64,000 bases of DNA from Poecilobothrus nobilitatus. Lineage: Eukaryota > Arthropoda > Insecta > Diptera > Dolichopodidae. Under the pieces are notes generated by a model. It was not told the origin of the DNA, made no database searches, and saw only the letters and a program-made list of their open reading frames with translations. Shown here in pieces: positions 12,241-24,334 of the stretch (position 1 is its first letter; every line of letters begins with the position of its first letter). The stretch lies in contig OX352772.1 of the NCBI GenBank assembly GCA_947095535.1, positions 319,496,018-319,560,017 of the forward strand, written 5' to 3'. Both the position numbers and the translations under genes were made by a program.

Positions 12241-12503
12241 AAAATGCAAATGTATAAAATACATATATGTATATAATACATAAGCGAATTTAAAAGGAAG
12301 TCATAATATTGTTTTAAAGATCATAGAAAATTATTAAAAAGAAAAAGAAAAGCAAAACAAATTATGACAAAAAAAGAAAAAACAAAACTAATAATATGAA
12401 GGGAAAACGGATTAAGAAAATTATGTGAATTTGCAAAAAATAAAACAAAAAAAAAAATCTTTTATTTTATTTCGTTTTTTTTTTTGTTCTTTTTTTTTTG
12501 CAG

Positions 12504-12597
12504 GATCCGGATGTTAAAATATAATAAGGAAATTGCCTTCAGAATGTACAACCAGCATCTTAATCAAAATTGGCAGTTTAACTTAAGGATATTGTAA
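12504..12597 (+). CDS. Candidate terminal coding exon (last about 30 residues of an unknown protein)
   Basis: A long T-rich tract (12461-12500) ends in TTTTTTTTTTGCAG, a textbook insect splice acceptor, at 12503. After one base (phase 1) a frame runs from 12505 for 30 codons to TAA at 12595-12597. It reads IRMLKYNKEIAFRMYNQHLN and then QNWQFNLRIL. Base composition is balanced here (GGATCCGG, CAACCAGC) against an almost pure A/T background, and returns to A/T directly after the stop, as expected for a short last exon plus 3' UTR. AATAAA signals follow at 12627, 12646 and 12874. I do not recognise the peptide. The rest of the gene would lie upstream on the + strand, outside the window or across a long intron. 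An alternative C-terminal exon is equally possible. Confidence 0.45.
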
Positions 12598-13130
12598 TAT
12601 TTATAATATTTAAAAAAAAAAAAAATAATAAAAGAAAAAAATTTTAATAAATTATTTTTTAAAAAAAAAAGAAAAAACATTTAAAAATATTTTTGTTATA
12701 ATATAATTTTATATAAGTAGATTTATTTATGTTGTACCCAGTTATATAATATTATACATTTGTAAATTAATTATGTTCTTTTTTTTTTTTGAGATTTTTG
12801 TTATTTTTTTTGTATAATTAATTTTACCGGATCTTAAGATTAAAATTAATTTATAGCAAAGTAAATCTCTTTCAATAAAAGTAAATATTTTATTCAAGGA
12901 AATTTATTAATATATTGTTATTAATAAAATTATAATATTGCCGTCTGTTTAAATAATATATTATTTAGCTTAGAATTAGCTTAGAATTTAAAACTATAGT
13001 TTATTTAGCCTGTATATTCAGGATACTGAGTAAAATATGGAACCGAAACATTAATTATAATAATACACTCAATGATCAGAGAAGAAAAATTTTCAGTAAA
13101 AATTGACCAGCTCTAGTAATATATAGTTAT
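12598..13130 (+). other. AT-rich stretch, possible 3' UTR of the candidate exon
   Basis: If 12504-12597 is a terminal exon, this AT-rich stretch would be its 3' UTR. AATAAA motifs at 12627-12632, 12646-12651 and 12874-12879 are candidate polyadenylation signals, though AATAAA is common by chance at this base composition. No other feature is visible. Confidence 0.3.
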
Positions 13131-13465
13131 AGGTAGGTAGGTAAGTAGAAAAAGGCTTCAGATCCACACTTAGGTCAGTTTAGGTCGTACCTTCTGATAC
13201 CGTAAAACAAATTAACTAATTAACTAAACTATTAAGCCTTTATTATAAAGTGGTGTATAAATCGATTACTGTAAAATCGGTTTTCTCTTTTAATTAATTA
13301 AAGGATTGGTATATTATTATAAGACGCTCTAAATTGATTAAGGTCCACCTCTGACATTCAAAAAGGTTATTTAAGATGGAGTTCTTCAGAAACTTTCTTC
13401 TATTGAGAGCATGAGCTGGAAAAAAATTGATTCGTATATTCCTCTTCATTTTCCAGCTTCTGAAA
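13131..13465 (-). pseudogene. Non-LTR retrotransposon C-terminus and 3' tail, relic
   Basis: On the minus strand, an acidic segment at about 13430-13460 (ENEEEY-like) is followed, after frameshifts, by RRKFLKNSILNNLFECQRW at about 13345-13405. This matches the R.KFLGK..L..L..V pattern of R1/jockey-type ORF2 C-termini. Downstream is a short 3' UTR sharing CACTTAGGTCAGTTTAGG (plus-strand sense) with the end of the relic at 59195-59765. It terminates in a CTAC/GGTA-type tail at 13132-13145. The copy is frameshifted and dead. The shared 3' UTR shows that 13131-13465 and 59195-59765 belong to one family. Confidence 0.55.
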
Positions 13466-15600
13466 AAGTTATATAAGGAAAGTCCTAATCTTCTATTTAT
13501 TATATTTGGAACTATTTTTCAAGAGACTACTAATCTGAAAAGTAAATTAAAAATTTTCTCTAAATTTTAGTAATTTAATTTAATTATTCCTCAAATTGAA
13601 ATTGCTAAAATTTATAATGAAAAATATGAAAGATTTTTATTTTATTTTTATTAAATTTAAGAGGAAATAGTTAGAAAACATTATTGAGACAAAAGTTTCT
13701 TATTTTTTGACGTAAGATTCGAATTTGCTTCGAAGAATACCCGTTTTCATTTAAAAATCTCAATTTCGGTGAATTTCGGTCTAAAAAACTTATTTCCGTT
13801 CGTTTCCAGAAACTCAAAATATCACCAATGTATAAAACATCTTTTATTTAGCTAATCATTTTTTTTTTACATATTTTAAAATAAGGACTCTTTTTCTTCT
13901 TAAAATGCTGATAAGAATGATCTGGATCATCCTGTATAACTACAACTAAACTCTTATTTTCTCTCTTCAAATAAATGATATATCTGTAGATTTGAAAATA
14001 AGTATATATGTATATACATTAAAAAGATGATTGACTCTTATTTTATTTAATTCATATACATAAATATCAGAACGAAATCTTAGTACTATAGGTAGGTATA
14101 TTCTAACTGAAATATACAAGAAGAAGAAGAAGATTTTGTTTAATTTTCCGACACTTTATTTTTGACCTGTTTTGTAACTATAAATAACAAAAGCGACTTT
14201 TCGTACAAATCAGTATATTATTTAGGTTATTAAAAAAAAACAAAAAAAATGGATGCTTAAAAAACCATAATTGGCAATTTTTTTAACGATCTAAAAATTT
14301 TTTTTTTAGGAACATATTAAAAGTTATTATTTTAAACATTAATTATATTATGTTTTAACTAAATATATACATAGGTAAAAATATTTATCTTTTAAGAAGT
14401 TTTTTTTTGAAGAAAAAAAAACATTTTTTATTTTTTTTTTGTTAAGTAAATTAAAAGAGTTATAATTTAAATTTAATATATTAATTATGAATATTGTTGT
14501 TTTGAAGATTACACGTTATGTTTTACATAAAATTTTACCTTTTTATATCAAAACAAAATAAAAAATAATAAAACAGAAAAAAAAGTTTTTCGTCAAATTT
14601 TAATTAAGGCTTTTAAAAATAACTTTTTTCTGCTTTTTTTTTTTAATTTTTTTCCTTTTAGGGTTGGAATTAATACTGAATATTATAGTAAATAATATTA
14701 ATAATAATAATAATAATGATAAATAATTTAACATTTTAATGATAATAAATTTACAAAAAGGAGAAAATCATTTTTTTTTTTTTTGCTGGTATCATTAAAA
14801 GGTGTCGCGAATTAATAAAGAGAAGTTCCTTTTTTTTATATACTTTTTATTAAATTAATAAATAAATAAAATAATTTAAAAAAATATTCATAAGTTTTAA
14901 GTTCCTATAGGTAACAGGATATTAAAATAAAAAATAAAGATTTTAAAAATAAATGAAAAATCATTTTAAATTTAATTTCATCATCATCATCATCATCATC
15001 ATAAAACGAACAAAATCAATAAAATGATTTAATAATAATTTAAAGAAATCATTCTATTAAAGAAAATAAGAGAAAAAGATTAAACAATAAGACAGTGTTG
15101 ATTTCAATTCTAAATGAATATTAATAATATTAATAAATTTTAATAGAGATTATATTTAAATAAAAGATTAAAATTAAAACTTTAATGAAGAAAAAATATC
15201 TGAACTGGAAAATAATATTAAATAAATAAGTATGTCCTTTTAATAAGATTATTAATATTTTTTTAACAAATTTTCATTTTTAAATTCTATCGAATATTTA
15301 AGTTATTATTTTTAAACAATCTGGAATTATTTCAAATAAAAAAAAAATGTTTACATATAAATATTAAATTATTAATTGATTTAAATCATTTATATATATG
15401 AAAAAAAATTTTTTTTTGTAGTAAGGACGTTTTATAAGGTTTTAATGACATTTTATAAAAAGTTGTTTGATAAGATATAATTATAATAACTCATAATTTT
15501 CATTTTAACAGATTAGACTATATAATAATTGAACAGGCATAGTTTATATTAGTTTATTTAGAAAAGGTTTTAGGAAAGTAACAATATGACCTTTTGTTGT
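13466..15600. other. AT-rich non-coding DNA with microsatellites
   Basis: No gene recognised. Contains an AGA run at about 14117-14133, AAT repeats at about 14697-14716 and a pure TCA run at 14978-15002. Confidence 0.6.
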
Positions 15601-15631
15601 AAATCAATTGAATTCACCCTATTATACTACA

Positions 15632-16524
15632 GACAAATTCTTTATTGTCATATGACATGACGGAAATGTTGCTGAAAGAAAATTATTGATAAAATTGTCA
15701 TTGAATTTGATGTCAGATAACTTTTCTATTAACATCGATTAGGAATGTTAAAGCGTCAATTTAAAAATTTTATTGAAACGACTAGAGCAGCGGTTCTTAA
15801 ACTTTATACTTCGCGGACCACGGATTAAAAAATCTGAAATCTGCGGACCACCGAATTAATTTTACTTTCATAGATTGCTTTGGTTTGAATATTTTTTTAA
15901 AACCGTTAAATTTAAATATTTATAAAGGGTATACATACATACTATATGATGTAAATTTATAAACTGTCACTTTGAAATTACGTACACAGGGTGAAGGACA
16001 CAGGGTTACAGGGCCCCTAGTCAGTTATATATTATATAATGATCGGGCTACTAGATTTTATTCAAATTTAATGATTTTTTAAAAATAATTATTCAAGGAA
16101 GAAAATCAAAATAATTTTTTTTCATTACTAACATTGAAACTAATTTTAACAACATATTTAGTATTTTTTTTACATTCAACATTTTTTTCTTCGCGGACCA
16201 CTTAAAAAGAGTGCGCGGCCCACTAATGGTCCCCGGACCACAGTTTAAGAACCGATGGACTAGAGTATATTAAAATGAGAAGTTTTCTTAAATATAAGAA
16301 AATTATTAATCCTTTTTTGAGAATACAAAAAAAACTACAAACAAAGAGAATTTGACATTTTCATTTCTGAAATTTTAAAGCAGCAAAATTTCATAAAATG
16401 CGTAAATGCAAAGACCATAGCAAGATATTCAAGTCATTAGCAAAATAATAAAAAATTAACGATACCAGCATCAATGGCAATAAAAATTTTGAAAATTTCG
16501 GTTTATGACAATAAAGAATTTGTC
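15632..16524. mobile_element. Old TIR element, split by a nested hAT MITE
   Basis: GACAAATTCTTTATTGTCAT at 15632-15651 is matched in inverse at 16505-16524; with the next base (A/T) the match is a perfect 21 bp. Outside the core both flanks also show a weak AATTCAC similarity, so the real ends may lie slightly further out. Removing the 478-bp nested insertion leaves an original element of about 415 bp with no open frame: a MITE of unknown superfamily. Confidence 0.6.
15788..16257. mobile_element. hAT-type MITE with 8-bp target duplication
   Basis: The left end CAGCGGTTCTTAAAC matches the inverse of the right end (CATCGGTTCTTAAAC) at 14 of 15 positions. Both ends continue into CGCGGACCAC/GTGGTCCG text. 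The identical 8-mer GACTAGAG flanks the element at 15780-15787 and 16258-16265. Eight-base target duplications and CAG.GGTTCT.AAAC termini with GCGGACCAC subterminal motifs are hallmarks of hAT (Charlie-like) elements. The 470-bp copy encodes no transposase, so it was moved by an autonomous partner. It sits inside an older inverted-repeat element (15632-16524). Confidence 0.9.
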
Positions 16525-16550
16525 CTACGTATTGTGAATTTTACCTTTAC

Positions 16551-16690
16551 TTATAATACTTCTGTCAGTCTTACTGCCTTTAACAAACTAAAGATCTTTG
16601 TAGAGGGTTTATTGGTGGCAGTTTATCTTTGGTAAAGCAAAATGGCCGTGCAGGTATTTCCATATTCGGGCGGTACACGTTATAATTTGT
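16551..16690 (-). pseudogene. Non-LTR retrotransposon ORF2 C-terminus, relic
   Basis: On the minus strand, with a TAA at 16551-16553, the decayed frames give RARIWKYLHGHFA, then K.LPPINPLQ, then LLKAVRLTEVL. This parallels LHRARYVHLGAY, LLAINAIH and FLEAVGLTEVL at 4786-4968, so the two are copies of one LINE family. At least two frameshifts and one stop disrupt this copy. It ends just before a different LINE relic on the opposite strand. Confidence 0.5.
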
Positions 16691-16782
16691 TCAGAGTAAA
16701 GTTACACAGTTGTTCAGTATGAGTCGTTTTTCTTCTCTTCTTATTATGCAACAAAAAACACTGACAATGAACTATATACTAA

Positions 16783-17245
16783 ATAATCCTAAGATATTTA
16801 TACACATACACTGTCGAACTGTCAAGATGGCGCAATACAGCATTCGGGAATTCGTTTGTCATGCGTACGTCGCGTTTATGGAACCTTATGCCCGCACATG
16901 TGTTCCCAAAAGTTGGTAATTCATTTGTGTACGATATATCGAAATTCAAGAAGAACACTAACATCTTTCTTCAAAATAACTATCCAAATTTTTCCCTTCA
17001 TCCTCCATAATCCCAATTTTCCTATATTCAAACACCCAAGTATTCCTTCCCCCATCATTTTCCCCAAAACCAAGCTGTACATTATATTATTATGTATTAA
17101 AGGACCAATCCTATAGTTTGGTTTTAAAGGGGGTGGTTTTGGTTGGTTAAAGTCCAACACTACTCAGAGGAACCTCGTGCAGTTCCTTTGGGTGACTTTT
17201 GATGTTTTCCACCGTCCCTCGTAAAAAAAAAAAAAAAAAAAAAAA
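16783..17245 (+). pseudogene. LINE ORF2 C-terminus with 3' UTR and poly-A
   Basis: The frame is open from 16783 to TAA at 17008-17010. It contains FGNSFVMRTSRLWNLMPAHV, then FPK, then YDISKFKKNTN. The signature RT.RLWN.LP..FP..YD...FK is the well-known C-terminal end of a large group of insect non-LTR retrotransposon reverse transcriptases (jockey/CR1-like pol). About 210 bp of 3' UTR follow and then an A run at 17223-17245. The 3' UTR has a second copy at 8285-8425. The copy is 5'-truncated, as usual for LINE insertions, and lacks the catalytic part. Confidence 0.65.
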
Positions 17246-18779
17246 TATTACAGATAAGAAATTGACTAAGTTTGGACTGGTTTAAGAATAAATATTAAAT
17301 TTATTTATGTACCTAGTTGAACTAACATAATTTTAGTAAACAGATTGTCTTTAATTATGATTGTCAAACATAATTTTAGTAAACATACTTAGTAAACAGA
17401 TTGTCGTTTAAGTGAATTAAAATCTATAATATATATTAGATTTTGAAGTATAAATCCTTGAATTTTACATGTTTTTAGAATATATTACATGTTTTTTTTT
17501 ATGAATTATTGAAATAAACTGTTGCTTCTTATAGTAAAAACGAAATTCAGAAATTTAAAAGTTAAGTACATACTTCGTTTCATTCATATGTAAAATTCAT
17601 ATTCTAATAGTAGAACATCTTCTTAAAATATAATAAATTTGCGACTAAAAATTAAAATCTAATAAAATATTCGTAATATTGTTATGATTTATGTTTTTTT
17701 TTTTTTATTTAATATATTAAAATATTAATTTATAAACAAAATCTATAATGAAAACTCAAATTAAATAATTTTAATGTATCTTAAAATAGTGGATAGAAAT
17801 TTTCTATTGCATAAATTACGAAATTATATCTACTTTTTGCATAAATGAATTCCTATTTAATCTATAACAAATAATATAAGTATATTATTATTATATTAAT
17901 TAATTTTGAATATACATATTTTTTAAAACCAGTTCAAATCTTCATAAATTCCTTATCCTTATATAAAACAAAACAAATTATTATAATACCATACAAAAAA
18001 ACATAAAAAAAAAAAATTTGTGTTCATATTAATATGAAATCAATTCCTATAATCTAAATAATATTATGCAAAATGTATTTATACATAAGATATTATGTAT
18101 TCATATTATTTTTATAAATTTATAACTGTTTTACTGTTACATGTTATTTTTGAATGTTATTAAAAAAAAACAAATGTTATTTGTATTTTAATTAAAATAA
18201 ATACTTTCAGTATATATGCCCCTGAGGCCTACAAACATGTATGAATTTATATACAAAGATTTATATATATATGTATACATAAATTTTACAAAAATATGAA
18301 ATAAATTAAATAAAAACATAACACAAAAAAAAAAAATTAACGGAAGTTTCTTAAATATTATTGTAGGTAGGTACATAAGTATTCCTTAAGATATTTTTAA
18401 TTTTTAAGATAAAATTTATAAACATTTTTTGCTGTTCTTTATTTTTATATTCTTCAATTTTTTTTGTTTACTTTTACCGAAAAATTACTAATCATCCCTC
18501 AAAAATTAACAAAGCTTGCAGTATATATTATTTTATTTTCTAATAATTGCTTTGCAATATTTTAACCATGATAATATCCAATATGATAGAGCCCCTACAG
18601 ATCATCTCAACTGTGTCTGAAAATTTTACTGTCATCGTCATATTAAATCACTTAGCATAGTTAGCATAGATTAGTATCAGTGTTACTATCAATTTTTATT
18701 CCTGTTTATTTTTACGATGAGACGTTCTGAATGTCATATTTTTTGAAAACATATTAAACTAATAAAAGGAAGTGTCCTA
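17246..18779. other. AT-rich non-coding DNA
   Basis: No gene recognised. ACATAATTTTAGTAAACA occurs twice at 17327-17386 as an interrupted direct repeat. Confidence 0.55.
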
Positions 18780-19340
18780 AAATCCGGAAGGGTCCATTTC
18801 GTAAAATCACCGAATAACAAAATCACAAAAATTTAAAATTTCAAAGTCATATTTTCAAATCACTTAATCCCAAATTTCAAAACTCCGATATTACAAAATC
18901 GTAAAATTTGCAATGTTTATATTATATATTATGTAAATATTATGTTTTATATTATGTAAATAAAATTACGAAAGCGAAAATTGACATTCTTCAAAATTAT
19001 TGTAAAGTCTAAATTGCTGATATCTTATGTTTGTAAGAAAGTAATTAGAAGTATTTTGCAATTGGTTTATAGAGTTATAACCTTTTTTCAGATTATAATA
19101 TACATATTTAGAATATAAAATATACATTTTTAAGCTGCTTTTTGTTCAAGTTTTTTAATGTGAAGTTCTCCCGTGTAGAAAGAACTTCAATGTGCGAGTA
19201 TGAGATTTTAAACTTCATTTTGCGATTTGGTAATTTAGGATTTTATTATTCGAGTTTGGTATTTAAGATTTTATTGTGTTTATGTTGAAAATTTTGAAAG
19301 ATTTGCATTATGTTTAGGATTTTGAAAGATGGGATGTCTA
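18780..19340. repeat. Repeat with oppositely oriented AAAATC-type motif arrays
   Basis: The left part (18795-18910) repeats short phrases such as GTAAAATCACC, ACAAAATCACA and ACAAAATCGTA. The right part (19200-19335) repeats the inverse sense: GAGATTTTAAAC, GCGATTTGG, AGGATTTTATT, AAGATTTTATT, AGGATTTTGAAAG. The middle is plain AT-rich DNA. This suggests a decayed element with subterminal motif arrays in inverted orientation. No clear termini or target duplication were found. Confidence 0.35.
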
Positions 19341-20741
19341 ATCGTACTTCAAATTAAAAAAAAAACTATTTTTATACAAAGATTTTACTACAAGAAGCAA
19401 AGAATTGAATCTATGAACGAAAAAAAAATTAAATATGATTTACATTTACCTATATCTATATACCTATAGGTAATATATTGATTATATACTCTATAAGTAT
19501 ATTTCAATTTATATTTTATAATATATATTAATTCAATAATTCGAATTATAATTCAAAATTATATTTGTTTCCCTTATAACACGATTTTAATTTACATAAT
19601 ACAGATTTTCTTTTTATCCATTTCTGTTATGATGTCAATAGTGTTATGTTAAAGTTGATAGGATTAAATAAACACATACTATTAATTATAATTTATTAAT
19701 ACATTAATACATTAATGAATAGTTTACTTAAAAACGAAAAACAAACAACAAAAAAAAAAAAAAAAGTTAAACATAAGTATTAAAACAAAAATAAAACAGC
19801 TAGCTATTGACACTAATTTCCTCTTTTATATTATAATCTAATATTGTTTTCCCCCATTTTACCTCTATCTTCTGACAATATTATTAATATTAATATAATT
19901 TATATTATTATAATTATTAACAATATTTTTTATATACACACATATCCTTAAATGTATATTCATATATTATTTATATACTATAACACAATATAAATTATGT
20001 TGACTCAGTTAAAAAGAAAAACAAACAACAGCTCCTTGAAGACTTCTTAATAACTATTAGTTAGTTAATCGTTTAATATTGTTCTAGGTTTTCTATCTCT
20101 ATTTCATTCTAACCAAAGGAAATTTTTTGTTTTTTTTTGTATTAAAATATATCAAAATATTGAAACATATCCAAAGAGACTTGTAGAATACAAAAAAAAA
20201 AAAAAAAAAAATAAGAAAACAAGAGAATAAAAAGGCTATATGTAATAATTTATCTAAAAATAACTTTATTTTTGTTATACATAACCCTAAAAAAGATTAC
20301 AAAATATACAAAAACAACAACAACAACAAAAAAAAAACAGCCATCTCTACTAGATACAATAATATGATAATAATAATATTATATACTTTTATAGTAGGTA
20401 TATAAAAGAAAATTTTAATATCAAAATTGAAACAATAAATTTACAAAAAACAAAAAAAATAAAATAAAATTTCAAACACTTCAAAACGCTTCAATGGTTC
20501 CAATCAACGTAAAACGTATATACCTATACATTTTATATAAAAAGTAAACATGAACGAAACAAAAAATACACCAGAAAAAGTATATAGAGAAATAAGAAGA
20601 TGATGACATTTTTAATACAACATTAAATTAATAAACAACAACTAAACAATATAATATAAAATATATAAAATATATAAAAAAATAAAAAAAAATAGAATAA
20701 GAAATAAAGAAAATATAAGGAAGAAAAAGAAAAAAAAAAAT
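19341..20741. other. AT-rich non-coding DNA
   Basis: No gene recognised. Contains a short CAA run near 20314-20326 and many A runs. Confidence 0.55.
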
Positions 20742-20801
20742 GATTTTGTGATAGTGAACATTCCGTATGCCGGGTACCCATTGCCAGCTGTATTATATTG
20801 A
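20742..20801 (+). other. GC-balanced islet with a short open frame, possible terminal exon
   Basis: A roughly 50-bp islet of balanced composition sits between long A and T tracts. On the + strand it reads DFVIVNIPYAGYPLPAVLY and then TGA at 20799-20801. The minus strand instead offers an acceptor-like TTTCAATATAATACAG followed by a frame reading GNGYPAYGMFTITKS. Either could be a short last exon of a host gene. Neither has enough signal to call: the + reading lacks a polypyrimidine tract upstream, and the minus reading runs into a homopolymer. I record it as an unexplained islet. Confidence 0.25.
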
Positions 20802-21088
20802 AATGTGTACAGGAAAAAATATTTTGATGACAATTTTTTTTTTTTTTTTTGTGTTTTGTTTTTTTTTTTTTTTTTTGGTTCATTCATGTTTGTTGAGGAT
20901 ATAAAAAATGATTAATTGAGGCACGTATAGATCATACTTCATTATATTATGTAAAATGTATATAATATAATACAAATATATATTATATAGGGGTTATAAA
21001 CAGTCATTAAAACCAATTTGGTCTAATTTTAAAATAAAATTCGGATTTTCATATATTAAATGCAAAATGCATATAATATGTGATAAGA

Positions 21089-21288
21089 GGGGCCTCGGTG
21101 GCCTAGTGGGTAAGAGCGTATAAAATACGCTGTAAACACCGAGGGAGTATGGGTTCGAATCCCACACACGTCGTAAGAGTTATACCCCCTTACGACATTT
21201 ACAACCATGCCTGAACAGAAAAAGCTGTGTAATTTCCTGTACACATTTAGGTATGTAGCAGAGAAAGGCATTAAAAAAAAAAAAAAAA
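21089..21288 (+). mobile_element. tRNA-derived SINE (family A, copy 2)
   Basis: Full-length copy: A box TGGCCTAGTGG from about 21099, B box GGTTCGAATCC near 21152, the shared body (CATGCCTGAACAG, then TGTGTAATTTCCTGT) and an A run of about 17 ending at 21288. Flanking TGATAAGA occurs at 21081-21088 and 21293-21300, a target duplication of at least 8 bp. It is very similar to the copy at 5196. Confidence 0.88.
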
Positions 21289-21508
21289 GATTTGATAAGA
21301 AAATCTTTTTAAAATTTTTTTAAACTTATGAGAAAGGAAAATTTTTGTAAATTTTTTATAATTTGTTCAGAATTTGTAGAAAATTTTGAAAACAAAATAA
21401 AATATTAGAATTGAACAATAAAATTAGCAAATTTTTATTGTAAATTATCAGTTATCAGAATCCACAAAAATCATTTTAAATTATCATACATGAAATAAGC
21501 AACACCTT

Positions 21509-21930
21509 TTTTTTTTTATTTTCCTCCGGCAGATATATAAATCTTTAAAAATACATCAAGAAGATTTTTAACCACTATACCTACCTCCGCCCGTAGCCAA
21601 TACAATTAACTAATTATGCTAACTGCAAAGTAGTATAGTGGCTGAAGAATAAGACAATGAAAAGAAATTAAATATTTGTATGAAAAAGGAAAGGCAATCG
21701 AATGGAACAAGGAAGAGGAATTTTGAACTTAAATTGTAAGAATGGGATCAAATGGAAATTTTAGTAAATGCAAGATGACAGATTTCTTGAACATCTGTAT
21801 ATGATACAACTCGGAGAACATCTGTGGTGGTAATATGTTCCACAATTTTAACGTACGAGCTAAGAAAATTTTTTATCTACCAGCTGATAAAAGCATTTTA
21901 ATTTTCCCATTGAAAAATTCTGAAAAATAA
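21509..21930 (-). pseudogene. LINE ORF2 C-terminus with 3' UTR and poly-A
   Basis: On the minus strand the frame reads FFNGKIKMLLSAGR, one in-frame TAA, then KIFLARTLKLWNILPPQMFS, ELYHIQMFKKSVILHLL, ending with TAA at 21729-21731. This is the RT.RLWN.LP..F...Y..Q.FK signature of insect non-LTR pol C-termini, in a different subfamily from 16783-17245. A 3' UTR of about 200 bp follows, with GGCTACGGGCGGAGG, ending in an A run (T run at 21510-21520 on the + strand). 5'-truncated and dead. Confidence 0.65.
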
Positions 21931-24334
21931 AATATATCAACAACATAGAAACAATTAAATTAACCCCATTGTACATAGCGTTTCATTCAGAGAGTTCATA
22001 TTCTTATTTATAATGTTATCTTAAAATGATAATATTAATATTTTTAAAATGTTTAGCAAAATTATATGAAAAATCATCGAACAATGATGAATTAGACCAA
22101 AGTGTTTTTATTCAAATTGTAATCAACTCATATAAATATTATATTTTTGTGCTTAATATAGTTTTTCCGACTGATTGAGACTTGAAAGTTTAATTTTTTT
22201 TTTTTTTTCTTTATTCGACTTTTAGGTAATTTATATGATATATTATGTATATATGTATGTAGATATATTATATATTTGTGTTTTTAGGTAGGTATAATAT
22301 ATCAAAAAATGGAAATATTTCAATTTTGTGATTTTTCTTTTATATTTTTGGGTCAAAGTAATCAACACAAAATTTGTTTTAATATAAATTAGAAGGCGAA
22401 TAATTTTTATCGTACATATAAAAAAAAAACATAACATGTATGTATATTATATAATATATGTATATAATATTATTATGTTTTTGGTTTATTTTTTCTTTCA
22501 CATTTTTCCTTTTTTATTTTTATTTTGTTTTACTTTTCTTTTCGTTTTTTTTTTTTTATTTTTCTAAACATTTTCACATTTTCAGATTGATTTATTGATG
22601 ATAAAATGAAATGTTTCATTCCGAAGTGATTACAATTTTTAATGTTCCTAAATTAAAAGAACAACAAAAAAAAAAAAAACAAAATCGAAAATTAAAATTT
22701 TCAATATACTAAAAAATCGTCGAAATCATGATGGGTAAAATAGCAAAAGGAATTTGAACTTTTGAGAATTTTTTTTATGATTAAGAAAAAATTTATTTAT
22801 TTTTATTTTTATAATTTTGTTTTTTTCTTTATTATTTGTGATTTGCAAGAAAATTCCATTCCAAATGTAGGAAAATTTTGTTAATTCCGAATTAAAAACA
22901 AAAATCGAAGAAAAGGGCGATCATTTTCATATCTACCCTATATAATTTGTTTGTTATCTAAATACTGTAAAATAATTTGTGATTGGGGGATTGATTGAAA
23001 TTTGATTGGGAGCAAAATGGTCCCATTAGAATTTTTTGACAAAAAAAAAAAAAAAAAAAACAGAATAAAAAAAAATAAACAATAATATTATCAGATTCTG
23101 TTCTATTTATTCTATTAAATGAGGATAATATTAAATAATAAAAGTAATAAGTGAACATTTGAAACTTAATGGCATATTATCTAATAGTAACTTAAAATTA
23201 TCTTAATTTATTCCAAGAGAGGGATTGAATTTGAAACAAAAAAAGAAAAACGGAAAACAAGTTCGATTTAGAAACTTGGGAATTTTAAGTTACTATAAGG
23301 ACTTTTACTGCAAATATTACTGCAAGGATATATAAGGACTTTTACGGCAAATATTTATTTTTTTTTTTCAATATTTTTGGGTTTTACTTGAATATTACAA
23401 AAAAAAAAAATTTTAAAGAAAAATTTTGTTAATATTACAATTAAATATAAATATGTATCTACTGTAAAAAAAAAAAAAAAATGTATCTTAAAATTTAGTC
23501 TAAATATTATATTCTGTTATATTTCAATTATTGAGGATGTAGATATATTTTGTGGTGAATGTGGTTTATGAAATTAAAATTATTTTAATAGAATAATAAT
23601 TAATTTAATTAATATGAGATTTTTCATTTCAAAATTTAATAATTTTGAAGAAAAACCACAATATATTTAACCTATATAACGTATACCTATATTAAAGATC
23701 GTCCTTAAAAATAAAACATTATTATTGTATTAAATAAAATTATCAAAATTTATTTTTAATTTTTAAATGTCATTCAAATATTTAAATTTTTTTTTTTGTT
23801 TTTTTTTTTTTTTCTTTTTAGATTGATGATGTGGTTTTATTTTTTTCATAAAATAATTATTTATTTATTAGTACGATAAATAAATAAAAAAAAAAAAAAA
23901 TTAATAAAATAAAATTATATTGGAAAAAATCTAAAACGAAGAAAGAATTTCAAATGAAATAAAAATTTTTATTGAAACTTTAAAAATATTTCATTTTTAG
24001 AATCATTTGTTTTTTTTTTTTTTTTTGAAATTTTAAATTAAAAATTTTTATAATAAATTGTTGTTTGTTTTTAATGTTCTAATTTCTAGTTTTACAAAGC
24101 GTTTATTTTTTTTTTTTTGGTAATAAAATTTTTAATTAGTTAGTTTTTTATTTTGGTGAAAAAAAGGAAAAAAAAAAAAAATATAAAAAAGGAAAGAGAA
24201 ATTTTCAAAGAATTTTCAAATAAAGTTTAATTTATTTTTAAATATAAATATTATTGAAAATATTTTCTATATTGTATAAATAATATTGATTGAGAAAAAA
24301 AACTAAATTGAGTATAGTTCTTATTTCATTACGT
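21931..24334. other. AT-rich non-coding DNA
   Basis: No gene recognised. A direct repeat of ATAAGGACTTTTAC(T/G)GCAAATATT occurs at about 23296-23355. There are many poly-T runs (for example 22197-22208 and 24009-24026). Confidence 0.55.
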
